Assembly: GCF_047785965.1 (NCBI RefSeq)
Contig: NZ_JBLOBF010000014.1
Coordinates: 1 to 26,773 of the forward strand
DNA from: Caldisericum exile_A
GTDB lineage: Bacteria; Caldisericota; Caldisericia; Caldisericales; Caldisericaceae
Reading direction: 5' to 3'
DNA length: 26,773 nt
The notes under the pieces are model-generated. The model made no database searches and was not told the DNA's origin. It was given only the letters and a program-made list of their open reading frames with translations. This document shows, one piece after another, positions 8,188-17,149 of the stretch (positions are counted from its first letter, which is position 1; each line of letters opens with the position of its first letter). Both the position numbers and the translations under genes were made by a program.

Positions 8188-8718
8188 TTATCCTCCCAAA
8201 ATAACGATTTCTTTCTTTAATAATCCTTTTAATACTTCTAAAAACTTCAAATAACTCATGGACATCTCTTCCATTATAGTAGAAATTGGCGTACCATCCA
8301 ATATATATTTGAGTAATTTTATTTCATCTTTTGAAAGTTCAATACCGTTTGTGTCATTTTTTGTATTGGGAAGCATCTTTGTTTTTTTTGTTATCTTTTT
8401 TAAAATATCAATGTTTTCTTCTCTAAGGTTTATACCAGTTGCAATGATATCGAATAAATCCTTTTTAATTGTCCTCGGTGGTAATACAATATTTGTGATA
8501 AATGAAAATGTTCCATTAATTTCAAGGAAAACATCAAGAATGGCTTCTTCTCCAATAGAAAATGGACCATTTGCATGAATTATTTCTCCGTTAGAAAAAT
8601 AGATACCATACATTCCCATAACGCCGTCCACTTCAAGTTTTCCCGATTTTTTGCTTGTTGAGATACTTTGAATCACTTCCTCCAATTTAAAATCACTTAA
8701 ATTTCCCTGTAAAGCCAT
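8188..8718 (-). CDS. DUF4388-domain (PatA N-terminal-like) protein
   Basis: Protein of 176 residues. The N-terminal 100 residues match the DUF4388 pattern seen in PatA-type and GTPase-associated regulators: MALQGNLSDFKLEEVIQ, then SKKSGKLEV, then YFSNGEIIHA, and a FLEINGTFSF segment. The C-terminal 45 residues (LSKDEIKLLKYILDG to the end) look like a small helical, winged-helix-like part. It is the first gene of the operon with the roadblock protein, the MglA-like GTPase and udk, and is likely a partner or output domain of that module. The exact role is unknown. Confidence 0.82.
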   Translation of the reverse strand: MALQGNLSDFKLEEVIQSISTSKKSGKLEVDGVMGMYGIYFSNGEIIHANGPFSIGEEAILDVFLEINGTFSFITNIVLPPRTIKKDLFDIIATGINLREENIDILKKITKKTKMLPNTKNDTNGIELSKDEIKLLKYILDGTPISTIMEEMSMSYLKFLEVLKGLLKKEIVILGG

Positions 8719-8737
8719 CTCCTTTTCTCCTTTACAT

Positions 8738-8765
8738 ATAATATGAAAATTTCTTTAAAATGCAA
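8738..8765 (-). promoter_or_regulatory. Promoter of the DUF4388-roadblock-GTPase-udk operon
   Basis: On the minus strand TTGCAT (8765-8760), a 16-base spacer and TATTAT (8743-8738) lie 20 bp before the ATG at 8718, with AAAGGAG as ribosome binding site between. The spacing fits sigma-70; the -35 is one of two overlapping candidates. Confidence 0.55.
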
Positions 8766-8772
8766 ATCAAGA

Positions 8773-8778
8773 TATAAT
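8773..8778 (+). promoter_or_regulatory. Probable -10 element for the aminopeptidase gene
   Basis: A perfect TATAAT lies 33 bp before the GTG start. The -35 candidate TTCTTT (8751-8756, 16 bp spacer) is poor, so only the -10 is convincing. It is divergent from the minus-strand operon promoter. Confidence 0.4.
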
Positions 8779-8810
8779 TAAAAGTAAAAAAAAATTTTAA
8801 GGAGGCAAAA

Positions 8811-10175
8811 GTGGAGCTTAAGTATTCTACAAAAAACGCGTGGGAAATACTTAATCATGATGAAGTAATTAGTTTTTCAGAGTCTTACAAAGATTTTATA
8901 AGTACTGCAAAAACAGAAAGAGAAGTGGTGAAGTATTTGAAAAATGTTGCTGAAAAGAAAGGATTTACGGATCTTTTTCAAGGTGACGCACACTCAGGAA
9001 AGTACTATGCAATAAACGACAATAAAAACATACTTCTTTTAAAAGACGGTGAAATTTCCGCTGAGTTTGGTTTGAATTTTGTTTTTGCTCATATTGATTC
9101 ACCAAGAATTGATATAAAACAAAATCCGCTTTACGAAGGTGCTGATGTTGTAATGTTTAAAACCCATTATTACGGTGGTATTAAAAAATACCAATGGGTT
9201 ACAATCCCGCTTGCTCTTCATGGTGTAATTATTCTAAGAGGTGGTACAAAATTAGAGGTTAATATTGGAGAAGATGAAACTGATCCAGTCTTTGTGATCT
9301 CAGATTTGCTTCCTCATCTTGCAAGAAAACAGATGGAACAAAATGCAAGAGAGGTTATACAAGGTGAGGCGCTCGATCCAATTGTTGGAAGTATACCTGA
9401 TAAAGAATCTGACAAAGAAAAATTCAAGACTGCAATACTTAAACTTTTGCACGAGAAATACGGTATAGTTGAAGAAGATTTCATAAGTTCCGAATTAACA
9501 CTTGTACCCGGAGGTAAGGCACGTGATGTAGGTTTTGATAGAGGCGCAATTGCATCTTATGGCCATGACGATAGAATTTGCGGTTTTACCAGTGCGGTAG
9601 CTTTATTTGATGTAGAAAAGCCTAAAAGGACAATTGGTGTGATGCTTTTTGATAAAGAAGAAATTGGAAGTGACGGTATTACTGGTGCTCAATCAGATTT
9701 TCTTGACTATGCAATCGAAAAGTATCTTTCTTTAAAAGGAATAAAGAATGTTTCGGTTAGAGAGGTTTTGCATAAATCATATGGGCTATCTGCTGATGTG
9801 AACGCAGCAGTTGATCCTCTTTATAGAGATGTCTTTGATGAACAAAATTCTCCGATATTTGGACATGGAGTTGTTGTTACCAAGTTTACAGGCTCTGGTG
9901 GAAAATATTCTGCATCCGATGCCTCTGCTGAACTAGTATTTAAGGTAAGGAAATTATTTAACGAAAATGGCATACCTTGGCAAATTGGTGAACTTGGAAA
10001 GGTTGATATTGGCGGTGGGGGAACTGTTGCAAAATTCATGGCAAATAGGGGTATTCAGGTACTTGATGTAGGACCAGCTCTTCTTTCAATGCATGCACCA
10101 TTTGAAATTGCCTCCAAAGTGGATTTGTATTCATCTTATCTTGGATATAAAGCGTTCTTAGAGAAATTCGAATAG
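8811..10175 (+). CDS. M18-family aminopeptidase
   Basis: Cytoplasmic zinc/cobalt metallo-aminopeptidase of family M18 (aspartyl aminopeptidase/ApeA-like), 454 residues, near the usual 430-460. It removes N-terminal residues from peptides. Metal and catalytic motifs are intact: H94 and D96 in AHIDSPR, the catalytic DKEEIGSDG (D281, E283, E284), SADVNAAVDP, and the C-terminal SMHAPFEIASKVDLY carrying the last ligand His. The start is GTG, set by GGAGG at 8801-8805 with a 5-base spacer. It stands alone, divergent from the GTPase operon and closed by the terminator at 10200. Confidence 0.95.
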   Translation: MELKYSTKNAWEILNHDEVISFSESYKDFISTAKTEREVVKYLKNVAEKKGFTDLFQGDAHSGKYYAINDNKNILLLKDGEISAEFGLNFVFAHIDSPRIDIKQNPLYEGADVVMFKTHYYGGIKKYQWVTIPLALHGVIILRGGTKLEVNIGEDETDPVFVISDLLPHLARKQMEQNAREVIQGEALDPIVGSIPDKESDKEKFKTAILKLLHEKYGIVEEDFISSELTLVPGGKARDVGFDRGAIASYGHDDRICGFTSAVALFDVEKPKRTIGVMLFDKEEIGSDGITGAQSDFLDYAIEKYLSLKGIKNVSVREVLHKSYGLSADVNAAVDPLYRDVFDEQNSPIFGHGVVVTKFTGSGGKYSASDASAELVFKVRKLFNENGIPWQIGELGKVDIGGGGTVAKFMANRGIQVLDVGPALLSMHAPFEIASKVDLYSSYLGYKAFLEKFE

Positions 10176-10199
10176 TAGTTTGAATAGGATTTGAATTTT

Positions 10200-10229
10200 A
10201 AGAGGGGCTTAAAGCCCCTCTTGTTTTTA
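10200..10229 (+). terminator. Rho-independent terminator after the aminopeptidase
   Basis: An 11-base stem, AAGAGGGGCTT (10200-10210) and AAGCCCCTCTT (10212-10222), is followed by GTTTTTAT. It abuts the stop of the convergent aldolase gene; the minus-strand side has no clear T run. Confidence 0.9.
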
Positions 10230-10859
10230 TAGTCCTCTCTTTTTCTTTAGTTCAAGAAGACTTTCAAATTTATCATGAGGAAGTGGTTTTGCTCCACCAA
10301 GAAGACTTGCAACAGTTAACATCTTGCAAACATTTTCAAGTTCTTCCATTCTTCTAAAGGCTTTTTCCAGAGTATCTCCAACAGTAAGTGCACCATGATT
10401 TGCAAGAAGGAGAGCGTTATGGTCTATTATTGCCTTACCTATGTTTTCTGCAAGTTCTTTTGAAGAGGTTATTTCATAAGGAATTACAGGGACTTCTCCT
10501 AAAATAAGGGCAGACTCTTCATGAACATTGTTTGGTATCCCTTGATGTGCAATTGCAAAGCCTGTTCCAAAGGGGGGATGTGCATGTATTATTGCATTTA
10601 CATCAGGACGAACTTTGTAAATTTTGATGTGAAAGAGAGTTTCTGACGAAGGCTTTCCTTCTCCTTCAATTACATTTCCACTAAAATCAATTACAAGAAT
10701 ATCTGAGAAGTTCAGTTCGTCTTTAGGTACACCTGATGGTGTTATGTAGATAAATTCTTCATCTCTAACTGAAAAGTTTCCCCCGTAACTTCCATTAAGA
10801 TCATGCTCGTAAAGTCTTCTTCCAATTGTTGCTATTTCCTCTTTTATTTGTCTTTTCAT
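10227..10859 (-). CDS. Class II aldolase, L-fuculose-phosphate aldolase-like
   Basis: Zinc-dependent class II aldolase/adducin-family protein of 210 residues. The ligand and catalytic residues fall at the positions of E. coli FucA: E73 in SSETLFH, H92 and H94 in IIHAHPP, H155 in LLANHGAL. The N-terminal GGNFSVR and the TPSGVPKDEL block that binds the phosphate are also present. The likely reaction is retro-aldol cleavage of a sugar 1-phosphate (fuculose-, ribulose- or 5-deoxyribulose-type) to DHAP and an aldehyde. No fucose pathway genes are adjacent, so the substrate is open; methylthioribulose-phosphate dehydratases share the fold. It is a single-gene transcript with its own promoter at 10901-10929. 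Confidence 0.88.
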   Translation of the reverse strand: MKRQIKEEIATIGRRLYEHDLNGSYGGNFSVRDEEFIYITPSGVPKDELNFSDILVIDFSGNVIEGEGKPSSETLFHIKIYKVRPDVNAIIHAHPPFGTGFAIAHQGIPNNVHEESALILGEVPVIPYEITSSKELAENIGKAIIDHNALLLANHGALTVGDTLEKAFRRMEELENVCKMLTVASLLGGAKPLPHDKFESLLELKKKRGL

Positions 10860-10900
10860 TACGATCCACCTTTCTACAATATTGCATTACTTGCTTATCT

Positions 10901-10929
10901 ATTATATCAAAATACGAATTTTGTGTAAA
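10901..10929 (-). promoter_or_regulatory. Sigma-70 promoter of the class II aldolase gene
   Basis: On the minus strand TTTACA (10929-10924), a 17-base spacer and a perfect TATAAT (10906-10901) lie 42 bp before the ATG, with AAAGGTGG as ribosome binding site downstream. Confidence 0.8.
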
Positions 10930-10950
10930 ATAAAAGGTTAGGAGGTAAAA

Positions 10951-11721
10951 ATGGTTATAACAGTGGATATTGGAAACACAAACATCGTGTTTGGTTTCTT
11001 TGAGCAGGGAATGCTTTTAAGTACATTAAGAATTGTAACCGATAGTGGAAGAACATCCGATGAGTACAGATTATTAATATCTCAGTTTATGCGTGAGGAG
11101 AAATTAAATTCGAAAGTTGAGGATTTTGTTGTATCCTCGGTTGTTCCTTCCCTTACTCCAGTTTTTAGAGCAGTTGCTCGAAAAATAACAGGAAAAGAAG
11201 CAATTCTTATTAACTCAGATTTATCAATCGGAATAAAGTTTGAAGTAGATGAACCACGTTTTGTTGGAGCCGATAGGATTTGTGATATTTTTGAAGCCCA
11301 TAAATTGTTTCCAAATGAAAATGCTGTTACAGTTGATTTTGGAACTGCAACAACATTCTCAGTAATTACAAAGGATAGTAGATTTATCGGAGGTCCAATA
11401 ACGATTGGCGTTCTTCCTGCTTCAACAGAACTATTTAGGAAAACAGCACAACTTCCAAGGATTGAACTTGTAAAACCGAAAAGTGCGATAGGAAGAAATA
11501 CTGTTGAAGAAATGCAATCTGGTGTTATAAACGGATTTGGAGGTTTAGTAGATAGACTTATCGAACTTATTGAAGATGAATTAGGTGAAAAAGTTAGAGT
11601 TATTGGGACTGGTGGTATCTCCCATATTATGGAAGGGGTATCAAGAAGAATTGAGATTTTTGATAAATTACTCACAGTAAAAGGAATGTACAGTATCTAT
11701 GAATACGTTAAGGGGAATTAA
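10951..11721 (+). CDS. coaX: Type III pantothenate kinase
   Basis: First enzyme of coenzyme A synthesis: phosphorylates pantothenate with ATP in the cytoplasm. The 256 residues match CoaX (about 250-260). Motifs of the ASKHA fold are intact: MVITVDIGNTNIVFG with the catalytic Asp, SSVVPSLTP, GADRICD, the second Asp in VTVDFGTATTFSV, and GGPITIGVLPA. GGAGG at 10941-10945 with a 5-base spacer sets the start. It opens the plus-strand cluster coaX-dus-greA-lysS-radA-ispD-ispF; the next gene overlaps its last 23 bases. Confidence 0.97.
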   Translation: MVITVDIGNTNIVFGFFEQGMLLSTLRIVTDSGRTSDEYRLLISQFMREEKLNSKVEDFVVSSVVPSLTPVFRAVARKITGKEAILINSDLSIGIKFEVDEPRFVGADRICDIFEAHKLFPNENAVTVDFGTATTFSVITKDSRFIGGPITIGVLPASTELFRKTAQLPRIELVKPKSAIGRNTVEEMQSGVINGFGGLVDRLIELIEDELGEKVRVIGTGGISHIMEGVSRRIEIFDKLLTVKGMYSIYEYVKGN

Positions 11722-12688
11722 GAGTTCAGATAAACTTAATATTGATATTCCCATTTTTCTTGCTCCTCTTGCGGGGTATACCGATTCACCTTTTAGACGG
11801 CTCGTAAGATACTTTGGTGCAGGAATAGTTTTTACGGAGATGGTTTCTATAATGGGTATAAGATTCAAGGACAAGAATACGCTGAGACTTCTTCAATTTT
11901 ACCCTGAAGAGCGTCCTATTTTTGTGCAGCTTTTTGGTTTTGATTCTGAGGCGTTTTCTTATGCTGCAAAATTTGTAGAAAGCCTTGGGTTTGACGGCAT
12001 TGACATTAATGCAGGTTGCCCTGTGCCCAAAATTGTTAAAGATGGTTCAGGATCGGCTTTCTTAAAGGATCTTACAAAACTTTCAAGAATTATCCGTGCA
12101 GTTAAAAATTCTACGCATTTGCCCGTTTCCCTTAAGGTGAGAAAAGGATTTTTTAAAGGTGAGAATGTACTTTCTCATGTATTGAAAATAGCAGAAGATG
12201 AGGGTATTTCTTTCTTAACGATTCATTCAATTACAGTAGAGGAGGGTTTTAAAAGAGAAGACGAAGATTGGGATGCAATTTCTGAAATCGTTTCTAAGGC
12301 GAAGATTCCAATTGTTGCAAATGGAGGAATAGAAAATGAAGAAGATGTCGAATCGCTTTTTAAGAAGACTAAAGCTCCATATATAATGGTTGGCAGAGCT
12401 TCGCTTGGACGCCCGTGGTTTTTGAAGTCTTCCTATGCATTTTTGAAGGAAAATAAAAAAATTGATTTTTCAAATAAAGAGAAAATAGATATAATAGTAA
12501 GACATATAGAAAGTGAAGTAGAATTTCTTGGTGAAGAAAGAGGAATAGTTGAGATGAGGAAGCACTTGATAAAGTATGCAAAAGGATTAAAGAAAGCAGC
12601 AGAATTTAGAAGATATGTGAATAATTTGAAAACAAAGGAAGAAGCAATAGCCCTTGTCAGGGCTTTTTTTGATGAAATGGAGGTTTAA
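11699..12688 (+). CDS. dus: tRNA-dihydrouridine synthase
   Basis: FMN- and NADPH-dependent enzyme that reduces uridines in tRNA D-loops. It has 329 residues: a TIM barrel with APLAGYTDSPFR at residue 22 onward, the catalytic Cys107 in NAGCP, KDGSGSAFL, the SLKVRKGF segment, and the phosphate-binding VGRASLGRPWF, followed by the helical tRNA-binding C-terminal domain. The subgroup (DusB-like versus other) is not settled. The ATG at 11699 lies inside coaX, with a weak GGAA upstream; no better start is in frame before the conserved region. It is two bases from greA. Confidence 0.95.
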   Translation: MNTLRGIKSSDKLNIDIPIFLAPLAGYTDSPFRRLVRYFGAGIVFTEMVSIMGIRFKDKNTLRLLQFYPEERPIFVQLFGFDSEAFSYAAKFVESLGFDGIDINAGCPVPKIVKDGSGSAFLKDLTKLSRIIRAVKNSTHLPVSLKVRKGFFKGENVLSHVLKIAEDEGISFLTIHSITVEEGFKREDEDWDAISEIVSKAKIPIVANGGIENEEDVESLFKKTKAPYIMVGRASLGRPWFLKSSYAFLKENKKIDFSNKEKIDIIVRHIESEVEFLGEERGIVEMRKHLIKYAKGLKKAAEFRRYVNNLKTKEEAIALVRAFFDEMEV

Positions 12689-12689
12689 A

Positions 12690-13181
12690 ATGGAAGAATC
12701 AGTTGAAGGGAAGATCCAGATTTCTCGTAAGGGTTATGAGGAACTCAAAAAAGAATTAGAAGAAAGGAAAACTGTTATTCGTCAGGAGATTTCTGAAAGG
12801 ATTAAACAAGCGATAACTTTTGGAGACCTTTCTGAAAATTCAGAGTATGATGCCGCAAAGCAGGAGCAGGCATACAATGAAAGTAGAATTGCAGAATTGG
12901 AGGCAATCCTCTCAAAGGCAGAGATAATTGATGAAGACTCTGTTGATACCGATAAAGTGAATATTGGTTGTAAGGTGGAATTAAAAAATCTTGAAACTGG
13001 AAAAATTGTAAGTTATTATATTGTAGGCCCTGCTGAGTCAGATCCAGATACAGGAAAAATTTCTTCAACTTCTCCTGTGGGGCGTGGCCTTATTGGACAC
13101 AAAGTAAATGAAATAGTTGAAATTCAAGTACCTAAAGGTGTAGTTAGATACAAGATTTTAAAGATAGTAAAAGGTGATTAG
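12690..13181 (+). CDS. greA: Transcription elongation factor GreA
   Basis: Stimulates cleavage of backtracked RNA by RNA polymerase. It has 163 residues: an N-terminal coiled coil (KGYEELKKELEERKTVIRQ to EAILSKAEII) with the catalytic acidic tip GDLSENSEYD, then the C-terminal FKBP-like domain (VNIGCKVELKN to the end, with STSPVGRGLIGH). I place the start at the ATG at 12690 because GGAGG (12679-12683) lies six bases ahead; an upstream TTG at 12654 would add 12 unrelated residues. It begins one base after the dus stop, and lysS follows at once. Confidence 0.97.
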   Translation: MEESVEGKIQISRKGYEELKKELEERKTVIRQEISERIKQAITFGDLSENSEYDAAKQEQAYNESRIAELEAILSKAEIIDEDSVDTDKVNIGCKVELKNLETGKIVSYYIVGPAESDPDTGKISSTSPVGRGLIGHKVNEIVEIQVPKGVVRYKILKIVKGD

Positions 13182-13182
13182 T

Positions 13183-14673
13183 ATGGAACTTCCTAATCTA
13201 AATGAAGTCGAAAGGAAGAGAGCTGAATTAGTGCAAATTTTGAAGGCATCAGGCGTTGATCCATATGGGCGAAGGTTTATAACGCCTTTTTACAATAAAT
13301 ATCTCAAAGAACACTTTGAAGAACTTTTAGATAAAACAGTTGAAGCCCGTGGCAGAATTATGGCTATAAGAGGTCACGGAAAGGCAAGTTTTGCTGTTTT
13401 AAGAGATTTTTCGGGAGATATCCAACTTTACTTTAGGTTTGACAATCTTGGAGAAGATAAGTATAACTTTTTCAAAAAGGCAATAGACATAGGTGACTTT
13501 ATTGGAGTTAAAGGAAAACTTTTCAAAACTCATACAGGCGAGATCACGATTGAGGTAACAGATTTCGAACTTCTTACAAAGGCTATTAAAGTCCTTCCCG
13601 AAAAGTATCACGGTCTTAAAGATACCGAACTTAGGTACAGAAGGCGATATCTCGATTTAATTGCAAATCGAGAAGTACTGGAAACATTTGTTAAAAGAAG
13701 TAAAATTATACAAAAAACAAGGGAAATCTTTGACAGAGAGGGTTTTATTGAGGTTGAAACACCAATGTTGCAACCAATTGCAGGGGGTGCCTCAGCAAGA
13801 CCTTTTAAGACATATTATAATGCGCTTGATCAGGAAATGTATTTAAGGATTGCACCTGAACTTTATCTGAAGCGCCTAATTGTTGGCGGCTTTGAAAAAG
13901 TTTACGAAATAAACAGAAACTTTAGAAACGAGGGAATTTCAACTAAGCACAATCCTGAATTTACTATGCTTGAAGCATATTGGGCATATGCAGATTATAT
14001 GGATGTTATGAACTTTGTTGAAAACCTTCTTTATGAAATTACAGTATCTGTGAATGGGACACCAAAAGTTACATTTTTAGGGCATGAAATTGATTTTACT
14101 CCTCCTTTTAGAAGAATAAAATTTAATGATGCCTTAAGTAAGTTTGCGGGAGTGACTCTTGAAGAGTTAAGAGACTTAAGCCGTGCAAAAGAGATTTTGA
14201 ATAGACTTAACATAAAAATGGATAAACCACTTACGGTTGGAAACCTTATAAATGAAGTTTTTGATAAAAAAGTTGAAGAGCATCTTATACAACCAACCTT
14301 TGTGTATGAATTCCCTATTGAAATTTCTCCTCTTGCAAAGAGAACTCCATATGATCCTCATATGGTTGACAGATTTGAACTTTTCATAGGTGGGCTTGAA
14401 CTTGCAAATGCTTTCTCCGAATTAAATGACCCACAAGACCAATATGAAAGGTTCTATGAACAAATGGAAGCAAAGAAAAAGGGTGATGTTGAAGCGCAAG
14501 ATTTAGATATGGACTATATCGAGGCTATGGAATATGGTTTGCCACCAACAGGTGGTCTTGGCATAGGAATTGATAGACTTGTCATGATTTTAACGGGTAA
14601 AGATTCAATAAGAGAGGTAATTTTATTCCCCCAGCTCAAGAAAAAAGAGGTTAATGAAAAAGAAGAAGAGTAG
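13183..14673 (+). CDS. lysS: Lysyl-tRNA synthetase, class II
   Basis: Charges tRNA-Lys in the cytoplasm. The 496 residues match the usual 490-510. The N-terminal OB-fold anticodon-binding domain covers about residues 50-150 (EARGRIMAIRGHGKASFAVL). The class II catalytic domain has motif 1 near REGFIEVETPMLQP, motif 2 FRNEGISTKHNPEFT, and motif 3 GGLGIGIDRLVMILTG; the lysine pocket GLELANAFSELNDP is intact. The ATG at 13183 is preferred (one base after the greA stop, AAGG 8 bases upstream) over an in-frame GTG at 13174. The radA start lies inside its last 20 bases. Confidence 0.97.
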   Translation: MELPNLNEVERKRAELVQILKASGVDPYGRRFITPFYNKYLKEHFEELLDKTVEARGRIMAIRGHGKASFAVLRDFSGDIQLYFRFDNLGEDKYNFFKKAIDIGDFIGVKGKLFKTHTGEITIEVTDFELLTKAIKVLPEKYHGLKDTELRYRRRYLDLIANREVLETFVKRSKIIQKTREIFDREGFIEVETPMLQPIAGGASARPFKTYYNALDQEMYLRIAPELYLKRLIVGGFEKVYEINRNFRNEGISTKHNPEFTMLEAYWAYADYMDVMNFVENLLYEITVSVNGTPKVTFLGHEIDFTPPFRRIKFNDALSKFAGVTLEELRDLSRAKEILNRLNIKMDKPLTVGNLINEVFDKKVEEHLIQPTFVYEFPIEISPLAKRTPYDPHMVDRFELFIGGLELANAFSELNDPQDQYERFYEQMEAKKKGDVEAQDLDMDYIEAMEYGLPPTGGLGIGIDRLVMILTGKDSIREVILFPQLKKKEVNEKEEE

Positions 14674-15979
14674 TGGTTATGTTTGTTCTGTGTGCGGATA
14701 TAAATCTCCTGTAAAGTTAGGAAAATGTCCGCAATGTGGAAGTTGGAACTCTTTTGTAGAAGTAGAAGAATCTGAAACAGAAGCAATTAGTATAGTAACG
14801 CTTGAAAGCAAGAATGATAAAAAATTTGAGCGTATAAAGACAGGTATTAATGAATTTGATAGGGTCCTTGGTGGTGGTATTGTCAAGGGCTCTATAATTT
14901 TAATTGGAGGCGAACCAGGGATAGGTAAATCTACCCTTATCCTTGAAGTCCTTGATAGAGTTGCAAGATACGGCAATGTCCTTTATGTATCAGGCGAAGA
15001 ATCACAAGAACAGATAATGATGCGTGCAGAGAGATTAAACATTCACAACAAGAATATAGAATTTCTCACTGAACAGGATATAGATATCATAAAGGAAACA
15101 ACTTTATCAAGGAAACCGCTATTACTTGTTGTTGATTCTATCCAGACGGTTTTTTCAAAAGATGTGGAAGGTGCACAGGGAAATATAAATCAAGTTAAGG
15201 AATGTACTCGTATACTTATTGAGATTGCAAAAAGGCATGGAATTTCTGTTATACTTATTGGTCATGTAACAAAAGAAGGGACAATAGCAGGACCAAAAAC
15301 TATAGAACACATGGTTGATGGAGTTTTTTATATCGATGGAACTAGAAATGACGTTCTGAGACTTTTTAGGGGTGTTAAAAACCGTTTTGGAACAACAAAT
15401 GAAGTTGGATTTTTTGAAATGGGGGAGGAAGGACTTAAAGAGGTTCAAAATCCGTCGCTTGAATTTCTTTCAGGGGGAGTTCTAAAAGAAGGATCCGTTA
15501 TTACTTCAGCATTGGAGGGAAGTCTTCCAATATTCTTTGAGGTTCAATCTCTTGTTACACCTACCATCTTCCCGATTCCAAGGCGAGTTGCAAGTGGAAT
15601 TGACTATAATAGGCTTTTGCTTTTGATTGCAATTATTGAAAAGAGATTAAGGTTAAAACTGGGCGGTTTTGATATTTACGTAAATGTCGTTGGCGGATTT
15701 AAGCCTGATGATAGGACTAACGATCTTGCTTTTGCTCTTTCAATTGTCTCATCATATCATGAGAAACCTTTGATGTCAAAGCCAGTAGTCTTAGGAGAAC
15801 TGGGACTTTCAGGAGAGGTTCGTCCTACTGTTGGTATTGAAAGAATGGTAAAGCAGGGAAAAAGTCTTGGTTTTGAGAATTTTATCATTCCTAAGTTTTT
15901 TGAAGGCAAACTAAAAGTTAACGATGTGAATTTATTCTTTGTTTCAACGCTTGAGGAAGCAAAGGAGATAGTTTTTTAA
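14654..15979 (+). CDS. radA: DNA repair protein RadA
   Basis: RecA-like DnaB-type ATPase that processes recombination intermediates. The 441 residues are typical. It has an N-terminal C4 zinc finger (CSVCGYKSPVKLGKCPQC), the ATPase core with Walker A GEPGIGKST, Walker B LLVVDSIQT, the RadA signature KNRFGTTNEVG, and a C-terminal Lon-protease-like domain (NVVGGFKPDDRTNDLAFAL, with the non-catalytic pattern). The ATG follows GAGG by 5 bases and overlaps lysS; its TAA overlaps the ispD ATG (TAATG). Confidence 0.97.
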   Translation: MKKKKSSGYVCSVCGYKSPVKLGKCPQCGSWNSFVEVEESETEAISIVTLESKNDKKFERIKTGINEFDRVLGGGIVKGSIILIGGEPGIGKSTLILEVLDRVARYGNVLYVSGEESQEQIMMRAERLNIHNKNIEFLTEQDIDIIKETTLSRKPLLLVVDSIQTVFSKDVEGAQGNINQVKECTRILIEIAKRHGISVILIGHVTKEGTIAGPKTIEHMVDGVFYIDGTRNDVLRLFRGVKNRFGTTNEVGFFEMGEEGLKEVQNPSLEFLSGGVLKEGSVITSALEGSLPIFFEVQSLVTPTIFPIPRRVASGIDYNRLLLLIAIIEKRLRLKLGGFDIYVNVVGGFKPDDRTNDLAFALSIVSSYHEKPLMSKPVVLGELGLSGEVRPTVGIERMVKQGKSLGFENFIIPKFFEGKLKVNDVNLFFVSTLEEAKEIVF

Positions 15980-16641
15980 TGGATGTATCGGTTGTTATTG
16001 TTGCTGCCGGTAAGTCAACTCGTGCAAATGGAATCGATAAAAATTTTGTAAAAATCGACCGGAAATTTATCGTAGAGTTTTCTATAGATGTTTTTTCAAA
16101 AATTGATTTTGTTAAAGAGATAATTCTTGTTCTCAATGATGATAACTTTGAAAAAGGAAAACATCTTTTAGATAGATATAAAAACCTTGTAATTATAAAA
16201 GGTGGAGATATTCGTGCTCTTTCTGTAAAGAATGGGGTTGAAGTTGCAAAAAGCAGCAAAGTGCTTGTGCATGATGGTGCAAGACCTTTCATAAACAAAG
16301 AACTAATTATTAGAATCATAGAAAATCTTGAATATTTTAAATGTGTCATTCCTGTAATTCCTGTGAGGCAAACGATCAAAGAAGTTGAAAACGGTTTTGT
16401 AAAGAAAACGTTTGATAGGACAAAGCTCTTTGAAGTTCAAACACCAGAAGGTTTTGATAGATTGACTTTGCTTCAGTTATACAATAGTTTTATATTGGAT
16501 GAATCAATATTTGATGAATCTATCCTTTTTGAAAAGGCAAACATTCCAGTTAAAGTAGTTTCTGGATTGTATGAAAATTTTAAAATCACAACACCTCTTG
16601 ATATATTTTTAGCAGAAATGATCGTGCGAACATGGAAATAA
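15979..16641 (+). CDS. ispD: 2-C-methyl-D-erythritol 4-phosphate cytidylyltransferase
   Basis: Third step of the MEP isoprenoid pathway: joins CTP and methylerythritol phosphate. It has 220 residues, slightly short of the usual 225-235. The CTP-binding opening VVIVAAGKSTRANGIDKNFVKI is a variant of the common AAGxGxRMxxxxPKQ loop, with Asn in place of Pro before the Lys. VLVHDGARPFI and VQTPEGF are conserved. The one-base overlap with radA and ten-base overlap with ispF show translational coupling; radA-ispD-ispF linkage is common in bacteria. Confidence 0.95.
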   Translation: MDVSVVIVAAGKSTRANGIDKNFVKIDRKFIVEFSIDVFSKIDFVKEIILVLNDDNFEKGKHLLDRYKNLVIIKGGDIRALSVKNGVEVAKSSKVLVHDGARPFINKELIIRIIENLEYFKCVIPVIPVRQTIKEVENGFVKKTFDRTKLFEVQTPEGFDRLTLLQLYNSFILDESIFDESILFEKANIPVKVVSGLYENFKITTPLDIFLAEMIVRTWK

Positions 16642-17111
16642 GAATAGGTATTGGTTATGACTCACATAGGTTTATTGTGGAAAGACCCTTTTATCTGGGG
16701 GGGGTTCAAATTCCATATGAGAGTGGTTTACTTGGGCACTCTGATGGCGATGCTTTAATACATGCAATTATTGATGCAATACTTGGTGCATTGAATTGGG
16801 GCGATATCGGTAAGTGGTTTCCTGATAACGATCCTGAGTTAAAAGATATAAGAAGCACAATGCTTTTATCTAAAGTAAAAGATAAACTCATTCAAGAACA
16901 TATAAGGATTGTAAACATTGATTCAGTTGTAATTCTTGAAGAACCAAAAATCGCTCCTTTTGTAGATTCAATGCGTGAAACAATCTCCCAAATTCTATGT
17001 ATTGAAAAAGAGCGAGTTAGCATTAAAGGAAAGACAAACGAGGGCATGGGTTTTGTTGGCCGCAAGGAAGGTGTGCAAGTATTTGCGGTTGTCGTTTTGG
17101 AAATTCCATAG
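16632..17111 (+). CDS. ispF: 2-C-methyl-D-erythritol 2,4-cyclodiphosphate synthase
   Basis: Fifth step of the MEP pathway: cyclises the CDP-methylerythritol phosphate with release of CMP, as a zinc-containing trimer. It has 159 residues, the usual length. The metal ligands D10, H12 (GYDSHRF) and H44 (LGHSDGDALIHA) are present, as are the GDIGKWFPD and KGKTNEGMGF motifs. It ends the housekeeping cluster; no terminator is visible before the next gene. Confidence 0.97.
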   Translation: MEIRIGIGYDSHRFIVERPFYLGGVQIPYESGLLGHSDGDALIHAIIDAILGALNWGDIGKWFPDNDPELKDIRSTMLLSKVKDKLIQEHIRIVNIDSVVILEEPKIAPFVDSMRETISQILCIEKERVSIKGKTNEGMGFVGRKEGVQVFAVVVLEIP

Positions 17112-17149
17112 GTTTCACTAAAATTAATTAGATAAAAAGGAGGTTAAAC

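Noticed and set aside
15918..16379. Long minus-strand frame opposite ispD, and similar long antisense frames across the window
   Set aside because: They are shadows of well-supported plus- or minus-strand genes and show no family motifs or ribosome binding sites.
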